This document shows, one piece after another, positions 23,734 through 34,829 of a stretch of DNA of 64,000 nt. Made by a program: the position numbers and the translations under genes. Each line of letters starts with the position of its first letter. The stretch's first letter is position 1. Origin of the DNA: Symplocastrum torsivum CPER-KK1. Its GTDB lineage: Bacteria; Cyanobacteriota; Cyanobacteriia; Cyanobacteriales; Coleofasciculaceae. The stretch is taken from contig JAHHIF010000007.1 in the NCBI GenBank assembly GCA_019358875.1, positions 62,001 through 126,000 on the forward strand, written 5' to 3'. The notes under the pieces are model-generated. The model had not been told where the DNA came from, did not search any database, and was given only the letters and a program-made list of their open reading frames with translations.

Positions 23734-24843
23734 CTACTCTCCCGCCGGTTCTAACAAAGCCTCCAAACTCTTGTCCCACTCGTCAAAGAAGCCATCGGGC
23801 CATTTATCAATGCGTCCGTTGCGATCAATATGTGGTGACACTACTTCAGTAAAAGCTTGCCCTTCTTTCTCTTGTCGCTGGAAGTAGTGCAACTGGACAT
23901 CTTCAGGGTTAAGCTTGCCGTCATGAACGGCAAGACGAATTCCGTTTAAAACATGGTCGCTATGAGTTTCTATCACAACTTGAACGCCACAACTCGCTGC
24001 AAGTGCCAGCAACTCACCCATTTTTGATTGCCCTTTGGGATGGAGATGAGCTTCTGGGTTTTCAATTAGAATCAGTGTGCCTGCGCTGGACGAAAGCGCT
24101 GCCACAAGGATTGGTAAAGTATAAGTAATTCCAAACCCAACATTGGTTGCACGGTAGTCGTTGCTGATTCCGAAGGAATATCGCAAACTCACTAAATCCA
24201 TACCTGAGTTTGAGGCAATTTCTATGCGTGTACCTGGGCTTACTTCTCCCATCCATGCCTCTACTTGGTTTTTTAGACTAAGTGACATTGCCTGCGGATG
24301 GCTAAGTGCCTTCTTGGTAATATCTTTATTGCCAAAAATTGAAAGAAAGTATGCTGTGTATTCACCTTTAGCACCAAGTTGTCGATGCTGGCGCACCTGA
24401 AAATCTGATATCTCGAAGGACGTGCGAGGTCCAATACGTTCTGCCTGAAGATAGTGGAAATTATCGTTGAAAAGACTTGATTCATAGATATCAGCAGAAA
24501 TCACATCATAGGCAAGAGCTAACACATCAGCCTCACGGTTGTAGTTGAAACGCCAAATCCCCTCCCTTCCATCAGCAAGGATAAGATCAAAACTAATCTC
24601 GTCCTCCTTAGCTCCTTCAAAAAGAGTATCTTGAGCGGTGCCAAGACATACTAAATCACCATTGAGTGCCAAACCTGTCTCTGGCAATAAGTCCTGTTGA
24701 TAAGATTGACGCAGCAGTAGTAGAGATTGAAGCACTGAGGATTTACCTGTGCTATTGAGACCTGAAAACAGGGTAAGTGGTCTGAACTCAAGGGACAGAT
24801 CCTCAAAACATTTGAAGTTTTGCAAACGCAGTAAATGAATCAT
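23734..24843 (-). CDS. AAA/ABC-type ATPase with DUF3696 features
   Basis: 369-residue RecF/SMC-like ATPase. Walker A GLNSTGKSS at residues 28-36 in the context LTLFSGLNSTGKSSVLQSLLLL; Walker B variant LILIENPEAHLHPKGQSKMGELL; then VVIETHSDHVLNGIRLAVHDG; and the C-terminal DGFFDEWDKSLEALL expected for DUF3696 proteins. Asn in place of Asp in LIENPEAH is usual for this branch. Such ATPases often sense DNA and drive an associated effector in phage-defence operons. Its ATG overlaps the stop of the upstream DUF262 gene (TAATG), so the two are translationally coupled. Confidence 0.85.
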   Translation of the reverse strand: MIHLLRLQNFKCFEDLSLEFRPLTLFSGLNSTGKSSVLQSLLLLRQSYQQDLLPETGLALNGDLVCLGTAQDTLFEGAKEDEISFDLILADGREGIWRFNYNREADVLALAYDVISADIYESSLFNDNFHYLQAERIGPRTSFEISDFQVRQHRQLGAKGEYTAYFLSIFGNKDITKKALSHPQAMSLSLKNQVEAWMGEVSPGTRIEIASNSGMDLVSLRYSFGISNDYRATNVGFGITYTLPILVAALSSSAGTLILIENPEAHLHPKGQSKMGELLALAASCGVQVVIETHSDHVLNGIRLAVHDGKLNPEDVQLHYFQRQEKEGQAFTEVVSPHIDRNGRIDKWPDGFFDEWDKSLEALLEPAGE

Positions 24844-26000
24844 TACAGGACTGCCTTGATGAGTTGTTCAATATCACTAAATCGACGCAATGCAGTTTTA
24901 ATGCTTCCAGTACTCCTATATACAGGATTATCGAATTTACCTTCATTCGTCAAATCTATAATTTTTTGTTTTAAATCATCCTTTCTATCTTTTAGAATCT
25001 TAAGCTCCTCTTCACTAAGTTTATAAAGGTTGACTGACCAAGCTTCAAATAATGCCTTATTAACCGGATACTTTGCTTCGTTCGGCTGAGAGGGCTTGCG
25101 AAAACCATCTTCCTCGAAAATTTCAAATGCTGCAACCATTAATTGTGAAAACTCTTTTTCAAGAAGTTCTATTTGTTGAGTAGACATTCGATTTATATCT
25201 GACATTCTTTCATTGAGAAACTCATCAAATTTTTGTTGTTTTTGTTCAGGATCGGGATGAATCATAAAAGCTAAAACTCTAAGAATACACTCCCTATCTA
25301 CCATTCTTTTATTACTGATACTATTGCTAGTTGCTTTCTTAAATTCATCTGAATCTGCGAGTTTAGCCAATAGGTTTGTTGCTGGTCCCTGATTTAAAGC
25401 ATGACGAATTTCTTGCGAGGATAGAGGCAAAGCGCTTGTGTTAATCCGTTTAAATATAGTGAATTTAACTTCAGGAGATGTGCCCTTTTCAAGCAGAATC
25501 ACTATCAGTGGCGTCTCAAGGATTCGACGCTGATAATGACGGGGTAGTTCATCATAGGTTTTGCCCTCAAGCTGAATAAGAGACTGTAGCCCACTTAGCG
25601 TTAGTTGCTTGTCGATGATAAACTGCTTGAGAGCTGTCAACCGTTGTATCCCATCGATAACCAACCATTTATCGTCATCAGTTGCATCTATGTAAAATGC
25701 TGGGAGCGGAATACGGATGAGGATAGACTCAATTAGCCGACTTTTAGCATCGTTAGTCCAAATTCCCTCACGACGCTGAAACCCAGGAGCTATGTCAAGT
25801 TCATCATGCTGAATTCGTGAAAGTAGTAGATCGACAGTCATTTGCCTGGTATCAACCCTAATCTTGGTAGGGTCAAACGGCTCAGTAATTCCCTCTTCCT
25901 CTGGCTCGATATCCTCTTCCTCTGAGTCGAACCATGTACCCTCGTTGAGGTCAGTGTCGTCATCGAGGAATTCGGCATTTGGGTTCTTCAGCTCTGTCAC
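24843..26000 (-). CDS. DUF262 (ParB/GmrSD-N-like) protein, first gene of a putative defence operon
   Basis: 385 residues from GTG 26000 with AAGGAG nine bases upstream. A very acidic N terminus (EEEDIEPEEEGITEP) leads into the DUF262 core: ELDIAPGFQRREGIWTNDAKSRLIES, PLPAFYID and the signature VIDGIQRLTALKQF, matching the DGQQRLT motif of ParB-like NTPases/nucleases. It then has FKRINTSALPLSSQEIRHALNQG. DUF262 domains form the NTP-using half of GmrSD type IV restriction enzymes; here the usual DUF1524 HNH half is missing and is replaced by separate genes downstream. Confidence 0.85.
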   Translation of the reverse strand: MTELKNPNAEFLDDDTDLNEGTWFDSEEEDIEPEEEGITEPFDPTKIRVDTRQMTVDLLLSRIQHDELDIAPGFQRREGIWTNDAKSRLIESILIRIPLPAFYIDATDDDKWLVIDGIQRLTALKQFIIDKQLTLSGLQSLIQLEGKTYDELPRHYQRRILETPLIVILLEKGTSPEVKFTIFKRINTSALPLSSQEIRHALNQGPATNLLAKLADSDEFKKATSNSISNKRMVDRECILRVLAFMIHPDPEQKQQKFDEFLNERMSDINRMSTQQIELLEKEFSQLMVAAFEIFEEDGFRKPSQPNEAKYPVNKALFEAWSVNLYKLSEEELKILKDRKDDLKQKIIDLTNEGKFDNPVYRSTGSIKTALRRFSDIEQLIKAVL

Positions 26001-26216
26001 GGCGCGTACTCCTTGGCGTTAACATCCATTTAGTCACCCGCTGCTCATGCTTGGTGGAACTACATCAGCAAAAGGGAGTTTTCTTGGATGACGTACTTGG
26101 ATCGTACTATCTTGCAGAGTTAACGGATGGGCTTGCCATAAATGCGATCGCCCCAATCCCCCACGCTCGAACTCTCCTAAATCCAGCTAAGCTGAGTTGT
26201 TGAGATGAGCCGCCAT
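26001..26216. other. Spacer upstream of the defence operon
   Basis: Carries the promoter of the minus-strand DUF262 operon and the 3' side of chlN. A plus-strand open frame here has no start signal or known motif and is treated as noise. One HIP1-like site is present. Confidence 0.35.
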
Positions 26217-26247
26217 AAAAAAAGGGCGATCGCACATCAGATCGCCC
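26217..26247 (-). terminator. Rho-independent terminator for chlLN
   Basis: On the minus strand: GGGCGATC, an 8-base loop, GATCGCCC, then seven T. A second hairpin (CCCCTCTCCT / AGGAGAGGGG, 26293-26315) lies between it and the chlN stop. Confidence 0.8.
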
Positions 26248-26327
26248 CTAACAATTGCCTATTACCTATTAAGAAGAGACTTTTTTCTTACTCCCCTCTC
26301 CTCGTAGGAGAGGGGTAGGGGGAGAGG

Positions 26328-27737
<1,410 letters not shown>

Positions 27738-27876
27738 TTATCTCCTCTTCTCTTAAACAAGTCATTAAAAACCTATCAGGAGACACCCGTCTCCCAATAA
27801 CTTTGTTTTTGGAAGCCCAGCTAGAAGGGCTTTGCTTGTGTAGCTTTAGCTTTTATGCGGCAAAGCGATGAAGCTA

Positions 27877-28743
27877 TCAAACCATCATCAGGTCTAACTC
27901 TTCTTCCTCTGTCCTCACTGGCGGTTGAGCCGGATTGAGGTAGAAGTCAGATAGCAAGGAGAACAACTCCCGATCAGGAGAGTCATTCGGCACAACACCT
28001 TCTGGACACGCCAAAATCTGGTCAGCAATGTTCAGGTAGTAATCGCAGACGTAGTTGAGAGAAGGGTCAGTCTCTGCCATCTCAAACAGAGTTTTCCCCT
28101 TCACGCGAGAAACACGGATGTCTTCAATTAGGGGCAGAATCTCAAGAACTGGCATCGGTACTGAATCAATATATTTATCAATCAGGTCACGCTTCGATGT
28201 CCGGTTGCCAATCAAACCAGCAAGACGTAGGGGGTGAGTACGAGCTTTTTCACGCACAGATGCAGCAATCCGATTAGCAGCAAACAAGGCATCGAAGCCG
28301 TTGTCTGTGACAATCATGCAGTAGTCAGAATAGTTTAGGGGAGCAGCAAAACCACCACAAACCACGTCACCCAGAACGTCAAACAGGATAACATCGTACT
28401 CATCAAAAGCGTTGAGTTCTTTGAGTAGCTTTACTGTCTCACCAACCACATAGCCACCGCAACCTGCACCAGCCGGAGGGCCACCAGCTTCTACGCAGTC
28501 AACGCCACCGTAACCCTTATAGATGACATCTTCAGGCCAGACATCTTCGTAGTGGTAATCCTTTTCCTGAAGCGTGTCGATAATCGTAGGAATCAAAAAG
28601 CCTGTAAGAGTAAAGGTACTATCGTGCTTTGGATCGCAACCAATTTGCAGCACCTTCTTACCACGACGCGCTAAGGCAACTGAGATATTGCAACTGGTGG
28701 TTGATTTACCAATACCGCCTTTTCCATAAACTGAAAGTTTCAC
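27877..28743 (-). CDS. chlL: Light-independent protochlorophyllide reductase iron protein
   Basis: NifH-like ATPase of 288 aa that passes electrons to ChlN-ChlB. P-loop [10 protein letters not shown] at residues 8-17, [14 protein letters not shown], and the two cysteines that ligate the inter-subunit [4Fe-4S] cluster in [10 protein letters not shown] and [12 protein letters not shown]. Switch-like segment [19 protein letters not shown] is normal. It is the first gene of the chlL-chlN operon. The leader upstream is unusually long (over 700 bp to the next gene). Confidence 0.97.
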   Translation of the reverse strand: MKLSVYGKGGIGKSTTSCNISVALARRGKKVLQIGCDPKHDSTFTLTGFLIPTIIDTLQEKDYHYEDVWPEDVIYKGYGGVDCVEAGGPPAGAGCGGYVVGETVKLLKELNAFDEYDVILFDVLGDVVCGGFAAPLNYSDYCMIVTDNGFDALFAANRIAASVREKARTHPLRLAGLIGNRTSKRDLIDKYIDSVPMPVLEILPLIEDIRVSRVKGKTLFEMAETDPSLNYVCDYYLNIADQILACPEGVVPNDSPDRELFSLLSDFYLNPAQPPVRTEEEELDLMMV

Positions 28744-29472
28744 TCTTCTTCGTCTCCTATCGTTCGGATTAAAACTTGAATATTGTCTTTGCCGCTTAAA
28801 TGGTCTGCATATAGCAGAAAGCTGTCAGCTATCAGCCATCAGCTTTTTTGTTTTCCTGACTAGTAGGGCTGTTTCACACCTTTTAGCTGTATCTCATTTA
28901 ACTGAGAACTGCTACATAAGCGCTGGAACTTAGTTGCCGCTTCACTAACGCACCTACAGCCAGCGAAGAAAGTGCTCCTATTGGGGCGTTGATTGCATTA
29001 TTGACTAACTACAAACGAAATGAAAGAGGCATTTCTGCTGGAATGGGCAATAAAAACTACATATTCAGCTTAAGAGTTCACTGAATTGTCTTGATAGTCT
29101 CAAAAACAATCTGAATAAATCTGTAGACCTTATTTTAAAATTTGTTGTTTTACTTTATGTAAATAGGTACAAAAAACAAAAAATATTGTTGCTTCTACTG
29201 AATCAGCACTATGAACCATTAGCTCACAAGGCTGTTTAATCCTAAGCTAAGGCATCCAATAGCTTATACAGCAAGGATTTCAATCAATTTAACCAATGAA
29301 AACTGAGTGAAGCGTGTTTGAGTCGTTGGCTTAGCTAGATAAGCAGTTAAGACAGCGAGTCAGGCCTTTGTGAACGGAGCCAGGGTTTTTGTGAATAAAA
29401 ATAAATTTTTCCCGAAGTGATTGCACTTACTTAATTTCCGACAGCTTAAGTGTCCCAGAAGCTAAATCTGGC
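28744..29472. other. Long leader/intergenic region upstream of chlL
   Basis: About 730 bp. Directly upstream of chlL is GGAGACGAAGAAG (minus strand), a plausible ribosome-binding site. At 28807-28850 are AGCTGTCAGCTATCAGCCATCAGC-type short repeats related to those near 5850-5975. The rest is AT-rich with no coding frame, tRNA or riboswitch that I recognise; a regulatory RNA or long 5' UTR cannot be excluded. Confidence 0.4.
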
Positions 29473-29832
29473 TCAAACACCACCTCTGTAGCGCTTCATA
29501 TTTAGTACCTGACACTCTAAAGCCTCTTTCTCAACGCAGAAGGCATAGTAGTCGAGGTTGCTCCAAATCCATTGAAGGGTGTTGCGAACTTTTTCTCGCT
29601 TAGTGAAAAGGCGTTTCTGTACAGCTTGGTTAGGGCAAAGAATCTGGAATATGAGAACACCGTCTTCATCGTGAATGCGGAATAGGCAAGCCTGCAAGAT
29701 GGCACGGATGCTGCTATCAAAAGATTCGTGGAATCGGCGGAGTCTACCCGTCATGGTGAAGTCTTCTAAGGTGCGACCAAAGAGGTCTTCATCTAATGGC
29801 AAGTCGTCATCCGGGTCAAAAGGATTCACCAT
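29473..29832 (-). CDS. Hypothetical cyanobacterial protein upstream of chlL
   Basis: 119 residues. Very acidic start (MVNPFDPDDDLPLDEDLFGR) followed by a basic mixed alpha/beta core with three cysteines (ILQACLFRIHDEDGVLIF, QILCPNQAVQKRLFTKREKV, FCVEKEALECQVL) and a basic C terminus. Not recognised as a named family. Same strand as chlLN but 730 bp away, so cotranscription is uncertain. Confidence 0.6.
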   Translation of the reverse strand: MVNPFDPDDDLPLDEDLFGRTLEDFTMTGRLRRFHESFDSSIRAILQACLFRIHDEDGVLIFQILCPNQAVQKRLFTKREKVRNTLQWIWSNLDYYAFCVEKEALECQVLNMKRYRGGV

Positions 29833-29922
29833 AGTTTCCTTCTTGCGATTCTTTTTGTGTTTCTATCTACGATAGAAGCACAGACTAGAACGAAAGCTAC
29901 TGTCTTTAAAACACTATTGCTT

Positions 29923-30696
29923 ATGAGTTCTGCTTTCACACCGATAGAGTTAGGCTACTCCTTCCCTGACCATACTCAGCTCCCGGAGTCAGATGGTACC
30001 TTTGTGAAAAATCTCCAAGAACATCCTCAGAGCATCCTGCTAACTGACTCAATCCAGCCAATTTTGCAACAACTCCATCCGGATGGGCAATACTGCATCG
30101 GGCAAGATTCCGGTATCTATTGGCGCATTACTGAACCACCCGAAAGAGGTGCAGAAGCTCCAGATTGGTTTTATGTGCCGAATGTACCGCCTACTCTAAA
30201 CGGTCAAATGCGGCGTTCTTATGTTTTGTGGCAAGAGTACATTGCACCACTGATTGTCTTAGAGTTTGTTTCAGGTGATGGCGACGCTCGAAGACTCGCT
30301 AACGCTTCGCTATCAGAGGAGCGAGATAGAACGCCCATGACTGGGAAGTTTTGGGTTTATGAGCAGGTGATTCGTCCGGCGTTTTATGGCATTTATGAAG
30401 TGAGCCGAGCCAGTGTAGAGGTGTATCACTTAGTAGAAAATCGCTATGAACTCGTAGCAGCTAATGAACGAGGACACTATCCTATCTCTCAGCTAGGCAT
30501 TGAATTAGGCATTTGGCAAGGTCAGTATCTCAATGCAGAATTGCCTTGGTTGCGTTGGTGGGATTTGCAAGGAAATCTTTTATTAACAGGTGAGGAACGA
30601 GCTGAACAGGAGCATCAACGAGCTGAACAGGAGCATCAACGAGCGGAGCAATTGGCAGCACAACTTAGAGCATTGGGAGTAGAACCAGAGGTGTAA
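29923..30696 (+). CDS. Uma2 family (DUF820) nuclease-fold protein
   Basis: 257 residues from ATG 29923 (MSSAFTPIELGYSFPDHTQL); a TTG-type extension upstream is unlikely. Uma2 signs: YCIGQDSGIYWRITEPPERG, APDWFYVPNVPPTLNGQMRR, LIVLEFVSGDGD, KFWVYEQVIRPAFYGIYEV and LPWLRWWDLQGNLLL. It is a close paralogue of the gene at 33753-34586. Relative to that copy it carries a net 30-bp in-frame insertion (about 30283-30315) encoding ARRLANASLS. The tail is two copies of EQEHQRA followed by AAQLRALGVEPEV. Role unknown. Confidence 0.85.
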   Translation: MSSAFTPIELGYSFPDHTQLPESDGTFVKNLQEHPQSILLTDSIQPILQQLHPDGQYCIGQDSGIYWRITEPPERGAEAPDWFYVPNVPPTLNGQMRRSYVLWQEYIAPLIVLEFVSGDGDARRLANASLSEERDRTPMTGKFWVYEQVIRPAFYGIYEVSRASVEVYHLVENRYELVAANERGHYPISQLGIELGIWQGQYLNAELPWLRWWDLQGNLLLTGEERAEQEHQRAEQEHQRAEQLAAQLRALGVEPEV

Positions 30697-30966
30697 AAAA
30701 GAACAACAATACTCTATCCTCCTTGCCCCCAGTTGGAGCTTGAACAGAGGAAGCAACTGTATTGGTATTGTTAGTGATTGCTGGAGCTATAGGGTGATCC
30801 CTACCCTGCGAGTGAGGAAGGTATTACTAGCTACTTAGTACAGATAAGTTACATTCAGTGTGTTGAGGAATATGCCCCAACCCCTGATTTTACGTCGATT
30901 TCTAGTACAGAAGAGCAATTGTACTCGCGACTTACTATAAAACAGATTATGGGAGATTGATACTCT

Positions 30967-33606
30967 ATGCAACCAAATAACCCTAACCAATTTACAGAAA
31001 AAGCCTGGGAAGCGATCGCACGTACCCCAGAAGTCGCGAAAGCCTCTCACCACCAACAGCTAGAGAGTGAACACCTAATGAAAGCCCTCTTAGAGCAAGA
31101 GGGACTCGCCAGCAGCGTTTTCAATAAACTTGAAGTACCGATGCCGCGAGTGCGCGATGCTGTAGAACAATTTATCCAGCGTCAGCCTAAGGTATCTGGC
31201 AGCAGTGAGTCTGTCTATCTAGGGCGCAGTCTCGATTCCCTGTTGGATCGAGCAGAGTCCTATCGCAAAGAATATAAAGACGAGTACATCTCAATTGAGC
31301 ATTTGATGCTGGCTTATGTCAAAGATGATCGCTTTGGCAAGGCTTTATTCCAGGAATTTAAACTAGACGAGAAGAAGCTCAGAAGCGTGATTGACCAAAT
31401 TCGAGGGAACCAGAAAGTGACCGACCAAAACCCAGAAGGCAAGTATGAAGCACTGGAAAAATATGGACGTGACCTAACGGCAGCTGCTCGTGAAGGTAAA
31501 CTTGACCCAGTAATTGGTCGGGATGATGAGATTCGCCGCACGGTTCAAATCCTCTCTCGTCGTACCAAAAATAACCCAGTGCTGATTGGGGAACCTGGGG
31601 TCGGTAAAACCGCGATCGCAGAAGGACTTGCAAAGCGAATTGTTGACGATGACGTTCCCCAATCTCTCAAAAATCGGCAATTGATTGCTCTAGATATGGG
31701 GGCACTGATTGCAGGTGCCAAATTTCGGGGTGAATTTGAAGAGCGCTTGAAAGCCGTTCTGAAAGAAGTCACAGACTCTGATGGTCAAATCATCATGTTT
31801 ATTGATGAAATCCACACTGTTGTAGGGGCTGGTGCGACTCAAGGCGCAATGGATGCTGGCAACTTACTAAAACCGATGTTGGCACGAGGTGAGTTGCGCT
31901 GTATTGGCGCGACAACGCTTGATGAGTACCGCAAATACATTGAGAAAGATGCCGCATTAGAGCGACGCTTTCAGCAGGTCTATATTGATCAGCCGAGTGT
32001 AGAAGATACGATCTCGATCTTGCGAGGACTGAAGGAGCGCTATGAAAACCACCACGGGGTCAAGATTTCTGACAGTGCCTTAGTCGCAGCAGCTACCTTG
32101 TCTACTCGCTACATTAGCGATCGCTTCTTACCAGACAAAGCGATTGACCTGATGGATGAAGCCGCCGCACGGCTGAAAATGGAGATTACCTCCAAGCCCG
32201 AAGAACTCGATGAAATCGATCGTAAAATCCTCCAGCTAGAAATGGAGCGGTTGTCGCTGCAAAAAGAAAGCGATCGCGCCTCCAGAGATCGGTTGGACAG
32301 ACTGGAACGAGAACTCGCTGACCTCAAGGAAGATCAACGTGCGTTGAATGCTCAATGGCAGTCAGAAAAAGATGTCATCGAACGCATTCAAGGCATCAAA
32401 AAAGAGATTGAGCGAGTTGATGTCGAAATCCAGCAAGCTGAACGCAACTACGACCTCAACCGAGCAGCTGAGCTGAAATATGGCAAACTAACTGAGTTGC
32501 AAGCCTCAGTACAAGAAGCCGAATCCCACTTGGCAGCCACCCAAACCAGCGGCAAGTCCCTGTTGCGGGAGGAAGTCACAGAATCTGACATTGCTGAAAT
32601 CATCTCTAAGTGGACAGGTATTCCAATCAGCAAGCTCGTAGAATCTGAGATGGAGAAGCTGTTGCACCTGGAAGATGAGCTGCACAATCGGGTAGTCGGT
32701 CAGGATGAGGCAGTAACAGCGGTTGCCGATGCAATTCAGCGATCGCGTGCAGGTTTGGCTGACCCCAATCGCCCCACAGCTAGCTTTATCTTCCTTGGCC
32801 CTACAGGTGTCGGTAAGACAGAACTGGCAAAAGCTTTGGCAGCTTATCTCTTCGACACAGAAGATGCCTTAGTGCGGATTGATATGTCCGAGTACATGGA
32901 GAAGCACGCTGTTTCCAGACTGATTGGTGCGCCTCCAGGATACGTTGGTTATGAAGAAGGCGGTCAGCTAACCGAAGCCATTCGTCGCCGTCCTTATGCT
33001 GTGATTCTCTTTGACGAAATTGAGAAGGCTCACCCCGATGTCTTCAACGTGATGCTCCAAATCCTGGACGATGGTCGCGTCACCGATGCTCAAGGTCATA
33101 CGGTGGACTTCAAGAATACCGTTATCATTATGACCAGTAATATCGGTTCCCAGTACATTATCGATATTGCTGCTGATGACAATCAGTACGAAGAGATGCG
33201 GAGCCGGGTTATGGATACAATGCGTTCTAGCTTCCGTCCAGAGTTCCTCAACCGGATTGACGAGATAATCATCTTCCACGCCTTGCAGAAACACCAGTTA
33301 CGGCATATTGTCCATCTGCAAACCCAGCGTTTAGAGCAACGGCTAGCCGATCGCAAGATGTCATTAAAGCTCTCTGATAGTACTCTCGACTTCTTAGCAG
33401 AAGTGGGCTATGACCCTGTTTATGGCGCACGTCCCTTGAAGAGAGCGATCCAGCGCGAACTGGAAACGCAACTTGCTAAGGGCATTCTCCGAGGTGAGTT
33501 CCAGGACGGAGACACCATCTTTGTTGATGTAGAACTCGAACGCCTTGCTTTCAAGCGCTTGCCTGCTGAGTTATTGACGGCAAGCCCAGCGAATCCAAAC
33601 GCTTAA
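30967..33606 (+). CDS. clpB: Disaggregase chaperone ClpB
   Basis: Complete 879-residue Hsp100 that, with DnaK, dissolves protein aggregates. Order: N-terminal Clp repeat domain (residues ~5-145, [17 protein letters not shown]), AAA-1 with Walker A GEPGVGKT near 208 and [11 protein letters not shown], the coiled-coil middle domain (about 400-530, [20 protein letters not shown]), AAA-2 with GPTGVGKT near 611, [11 protein letters not shown] and TSNIGSQYI, and the C-terminal domain. No ClpP-binding IGF loop is expected or seen. It has its own terminator. Cyanobacteria carry two ClpB types; which one this is cannot be decided here. Confidence 0.97.
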   Translation: MQPNNPNQFTEKAWEAIARTPEVAKASHHQQLESEHLMKALLEQEGLASSVFNKLEVPMPRVRDAVEQFIQRQPKVSGSSESVYLGRSLDSLLDRAESYRKEYKDEYISIEHLMLAYVKDDRFGKALFQEFKLDEKKLRSVIDQIRGNQKVTDQNPEGKYEALEKYGRDLTAAAREGKLDPVIGRDDEIRRTVQILSRRTKNNPVLIGEPGVGKTAIAEGLAKRIVDDDVPQSLKNRQLIALDMGALIAGAKFRGEFEERLKAVLKEVTDSDGQIIMFIDEIHTVVGAGATQGAMDAGNLLKPMLARGELRCIGATTLDEYRKYIEKDAALERRFQQVYIDQPSVEDTISILRGLKERYENHHGVKISDSALVAAATLSTRYISDRFLPDKAIDLMDEAAARLKMEITSKPEELDEIDRKILQLEMERLSLQKESDRASRDRLDRLERELADLKEDQRALNAQWQSEKDVIERIQGIKKEIERVDVEIQQAERNYDLNRAAELKYGKLTELQASVQEAESHLAATQTSGKSLLREEVTESDIAEIISKWTGIPISKLVESEMEKLLHLEDELHNRVVGQDEAVTAVADAIQRSRAGLADPNRPTASFIFLGPTGVGKTELAKALAAYLFDTEDALVRIDMSEYMEKHAVSRLIGAPPGYVGYEEGGQLTEAIRRRPYAVILFDEIEKAHPDVFNVMLQILDDGRVTDAQGHTVDFKNTVIIMTSNIGSQYIIDIAADDNQYEEMRSRVMDTMRSSFRPEFLNRIDEIIIFHALQKHQLRHIVHLQTQRLEQRLADRKMSLKLSDSTLDFLAEVGYDPVYGARPLKRAIQRELETQLAKGILRGEFQDGDTIFVDVELERLAFKRLPAELLTASPANPNA

Positions 33607-33619
33607 TGTTGATCTTAGA

Positions 33620-33649
33620 CAGGTTGCGCCACAGCGCAGCCTGTTTTTT
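33620..33649 (+). terminator. clpB terminator
   Basis: CAGGTTGCGC pairs with GCGCAGCCTG over a four-base loop, followed by six T, 14 bp after the clpB stop. Confidence 0.85.
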
Positions 33650-33752
33650 GTGTCAAGACAAAAACGAGATACAGGTTTTTTGGTAACATCTCCAGCTTCT
33701 AGCATAAGCAGTTACGCTATGCTGAAGCCAGATTGAAATCAGTGGAATAGGG

Positions 33753-34586
33753 ATGAGTGAAACCCTTGCTCAAAATGCATTGGCTCCCAGTGGGTTGCCG
33801 CCTCAATTTCCCGACCACACGCAGCTACCAGAGTCGGATGGTTCGTTTGTGAAAAATTTCCAGGAGCATCCTCAATCTCTGATCCTGACTGACTCGATCG
33901 GGACGACGCTGGAACGAATTCATCCAGATGGACAGTATGCGATCGGGCAGGATTGCGGCATCTACTGGCGTGAAACTGAACCGCCAGAGAAAGGGGCAGA
34001 AGCACCAGATTGGTTTTATGTACCGAATGTGCCACCAAGATTAAAGGGTGAGATTCGCCGCTCTTACGTTTTGTGGCGAGAATTTATTGCACCGACGCTC
34101 GCCTTAGAGTTTGCCTCTGGTGATGGCAGCGAGGAGCGTGATCAAACCCCACTTTCGTATGCAGAAGAAGGCGCAACTACTCGCCCCGGTAAGTTCTGGG
34201 TGTATGAACGGATCATGCGGATTCCCTACTACGGCATCTTCTTCGTCAACAGCGGCGAGTTGGAGTTGTATCAACTAGTAGGAGTGCGCTATCAGCGAAT
34301 GATTCCGAATGAGCGCGGACATTATCCTATCTCACCGATGGAGGTAGAAGTCGGTGTCTGGGAGGGAGCTTATCAAAACCAGACTCAACAGTGGCTTCGC
34401 TGGTGGGACTTGCAGGGCAATCTGTTGTTAACAGGCACTGAACGAGCGCTCATGGCAGAGCAACGCGCAGAGTCGGCAGAGCAACGGGTAGAGTTAGCAG
34501 AGCAACGCGCAGAGTCGGCAGAGCAAAAGGCAGTTAGACTGGCTGAGCGATTACGTGAGATGGGAATTGACCCGGATTCAATCTAG
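33753..34586 (+). CDS. Uma2 family (DUF820) nuclease-fold protein
   Basis: 277 residues, closely related to the Uma2 gene at 29923. Shared core: FPDHTQLPESDGSFVKNFQEH, YAIGQDCGIYWRETEPPEKG, APDWFYVPNVPPRLKGEIRR, LALEFASGDGSEERDQTP, KFWVYERIMRIPYYGIFFV and QQWLRWWDLQGNLLL. The C terminus is a longer coiled coil built from AEQRAES/VELAEQRA repeats. The gene lies between clpB and a degraded second copy of the clpB 3' end/terminator, suggesting arrival by duplication or recombination behind clpB. Function unknown. Confidence 0.85.
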   Translation: MSETLAQNALAPSGLPPQFPDHTQLPESDGSFVKNFQEHPQSLILTDSIGTTLERIHPDGQYAIGQDCGIYWRETEPPEKGAEAPDWFYVPNVPPRLKGEIRRSYVLWREFIAPTLALEFASGDGSEERDQTPLSYAEEGATTRPGKFWVYERIMRIPYYGIFFVNSGELELYQLVGVRYQRMIPNERGHYPISPMEVEVGVWEGAYQNQTQQWLRWWDLQGNLLLTGTERALMAEQRAESAEQRVELAEQRAESAEQKAVRLAERLREMGIDPDSI

Positions 34587-34663
34587 TTGAGAATTCCAGC
34601 TTGAGCTTTCACTCTTGCGTTAGGCAATAAATGCCTTGTTGAGCTGAGTTGTTGTTGGTAAAC

Positions 34664-34724
34664 CAGTGAATCCAAATACTTAATGTTGATTTTAGGCAGG
34701 TTGTCTTCTGGCGTAGCCTGTTTT
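34664..34724 (+). repeat. Degraded copy of the clpB 3' end and terminator
   Basis: Matches 33588-33650 (last clpB codons, stop, terminator) almost base for base in the AGTGAATCCAAA and CTTAATGTTGAT stretches and again in GCAGGTTG ... AGCCTGTTTTTTT, while the stem centre has diverged. Together the two copies form a direct repeat flanking the Uma2 gene. The hairpin may still terminate it. Confidence 0.7.
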
Positions 34725-34829
34725 TTTGTTGAAATTCTGTAAAGGCAACGTAAACCCTCCTGGTGTAAAGCAAGTAGGATGGACAATGCTCACCTACAAC
34801 GAGCGACTCAACAGTAGAGGACACAATTC

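Noticed and set aside
25979..26203. Plus-strand frame opposite the DUF262 start
   Set aside because: No ribosome site or conserved motif; it overlaps the coding start and the spacer of the defence operon.
28744..29472. Riboswitch or regulatory RNA upstream of chlL
   Set aside because: No known riboswitch consensus is visible; the length alone is not evidence.
31314..33294. Long antisense open frames inside clpB
   Set aside because: They overlap fully with a highly conserved chaperone gene and have no start signals or motifs; they are reading-frame shadows.
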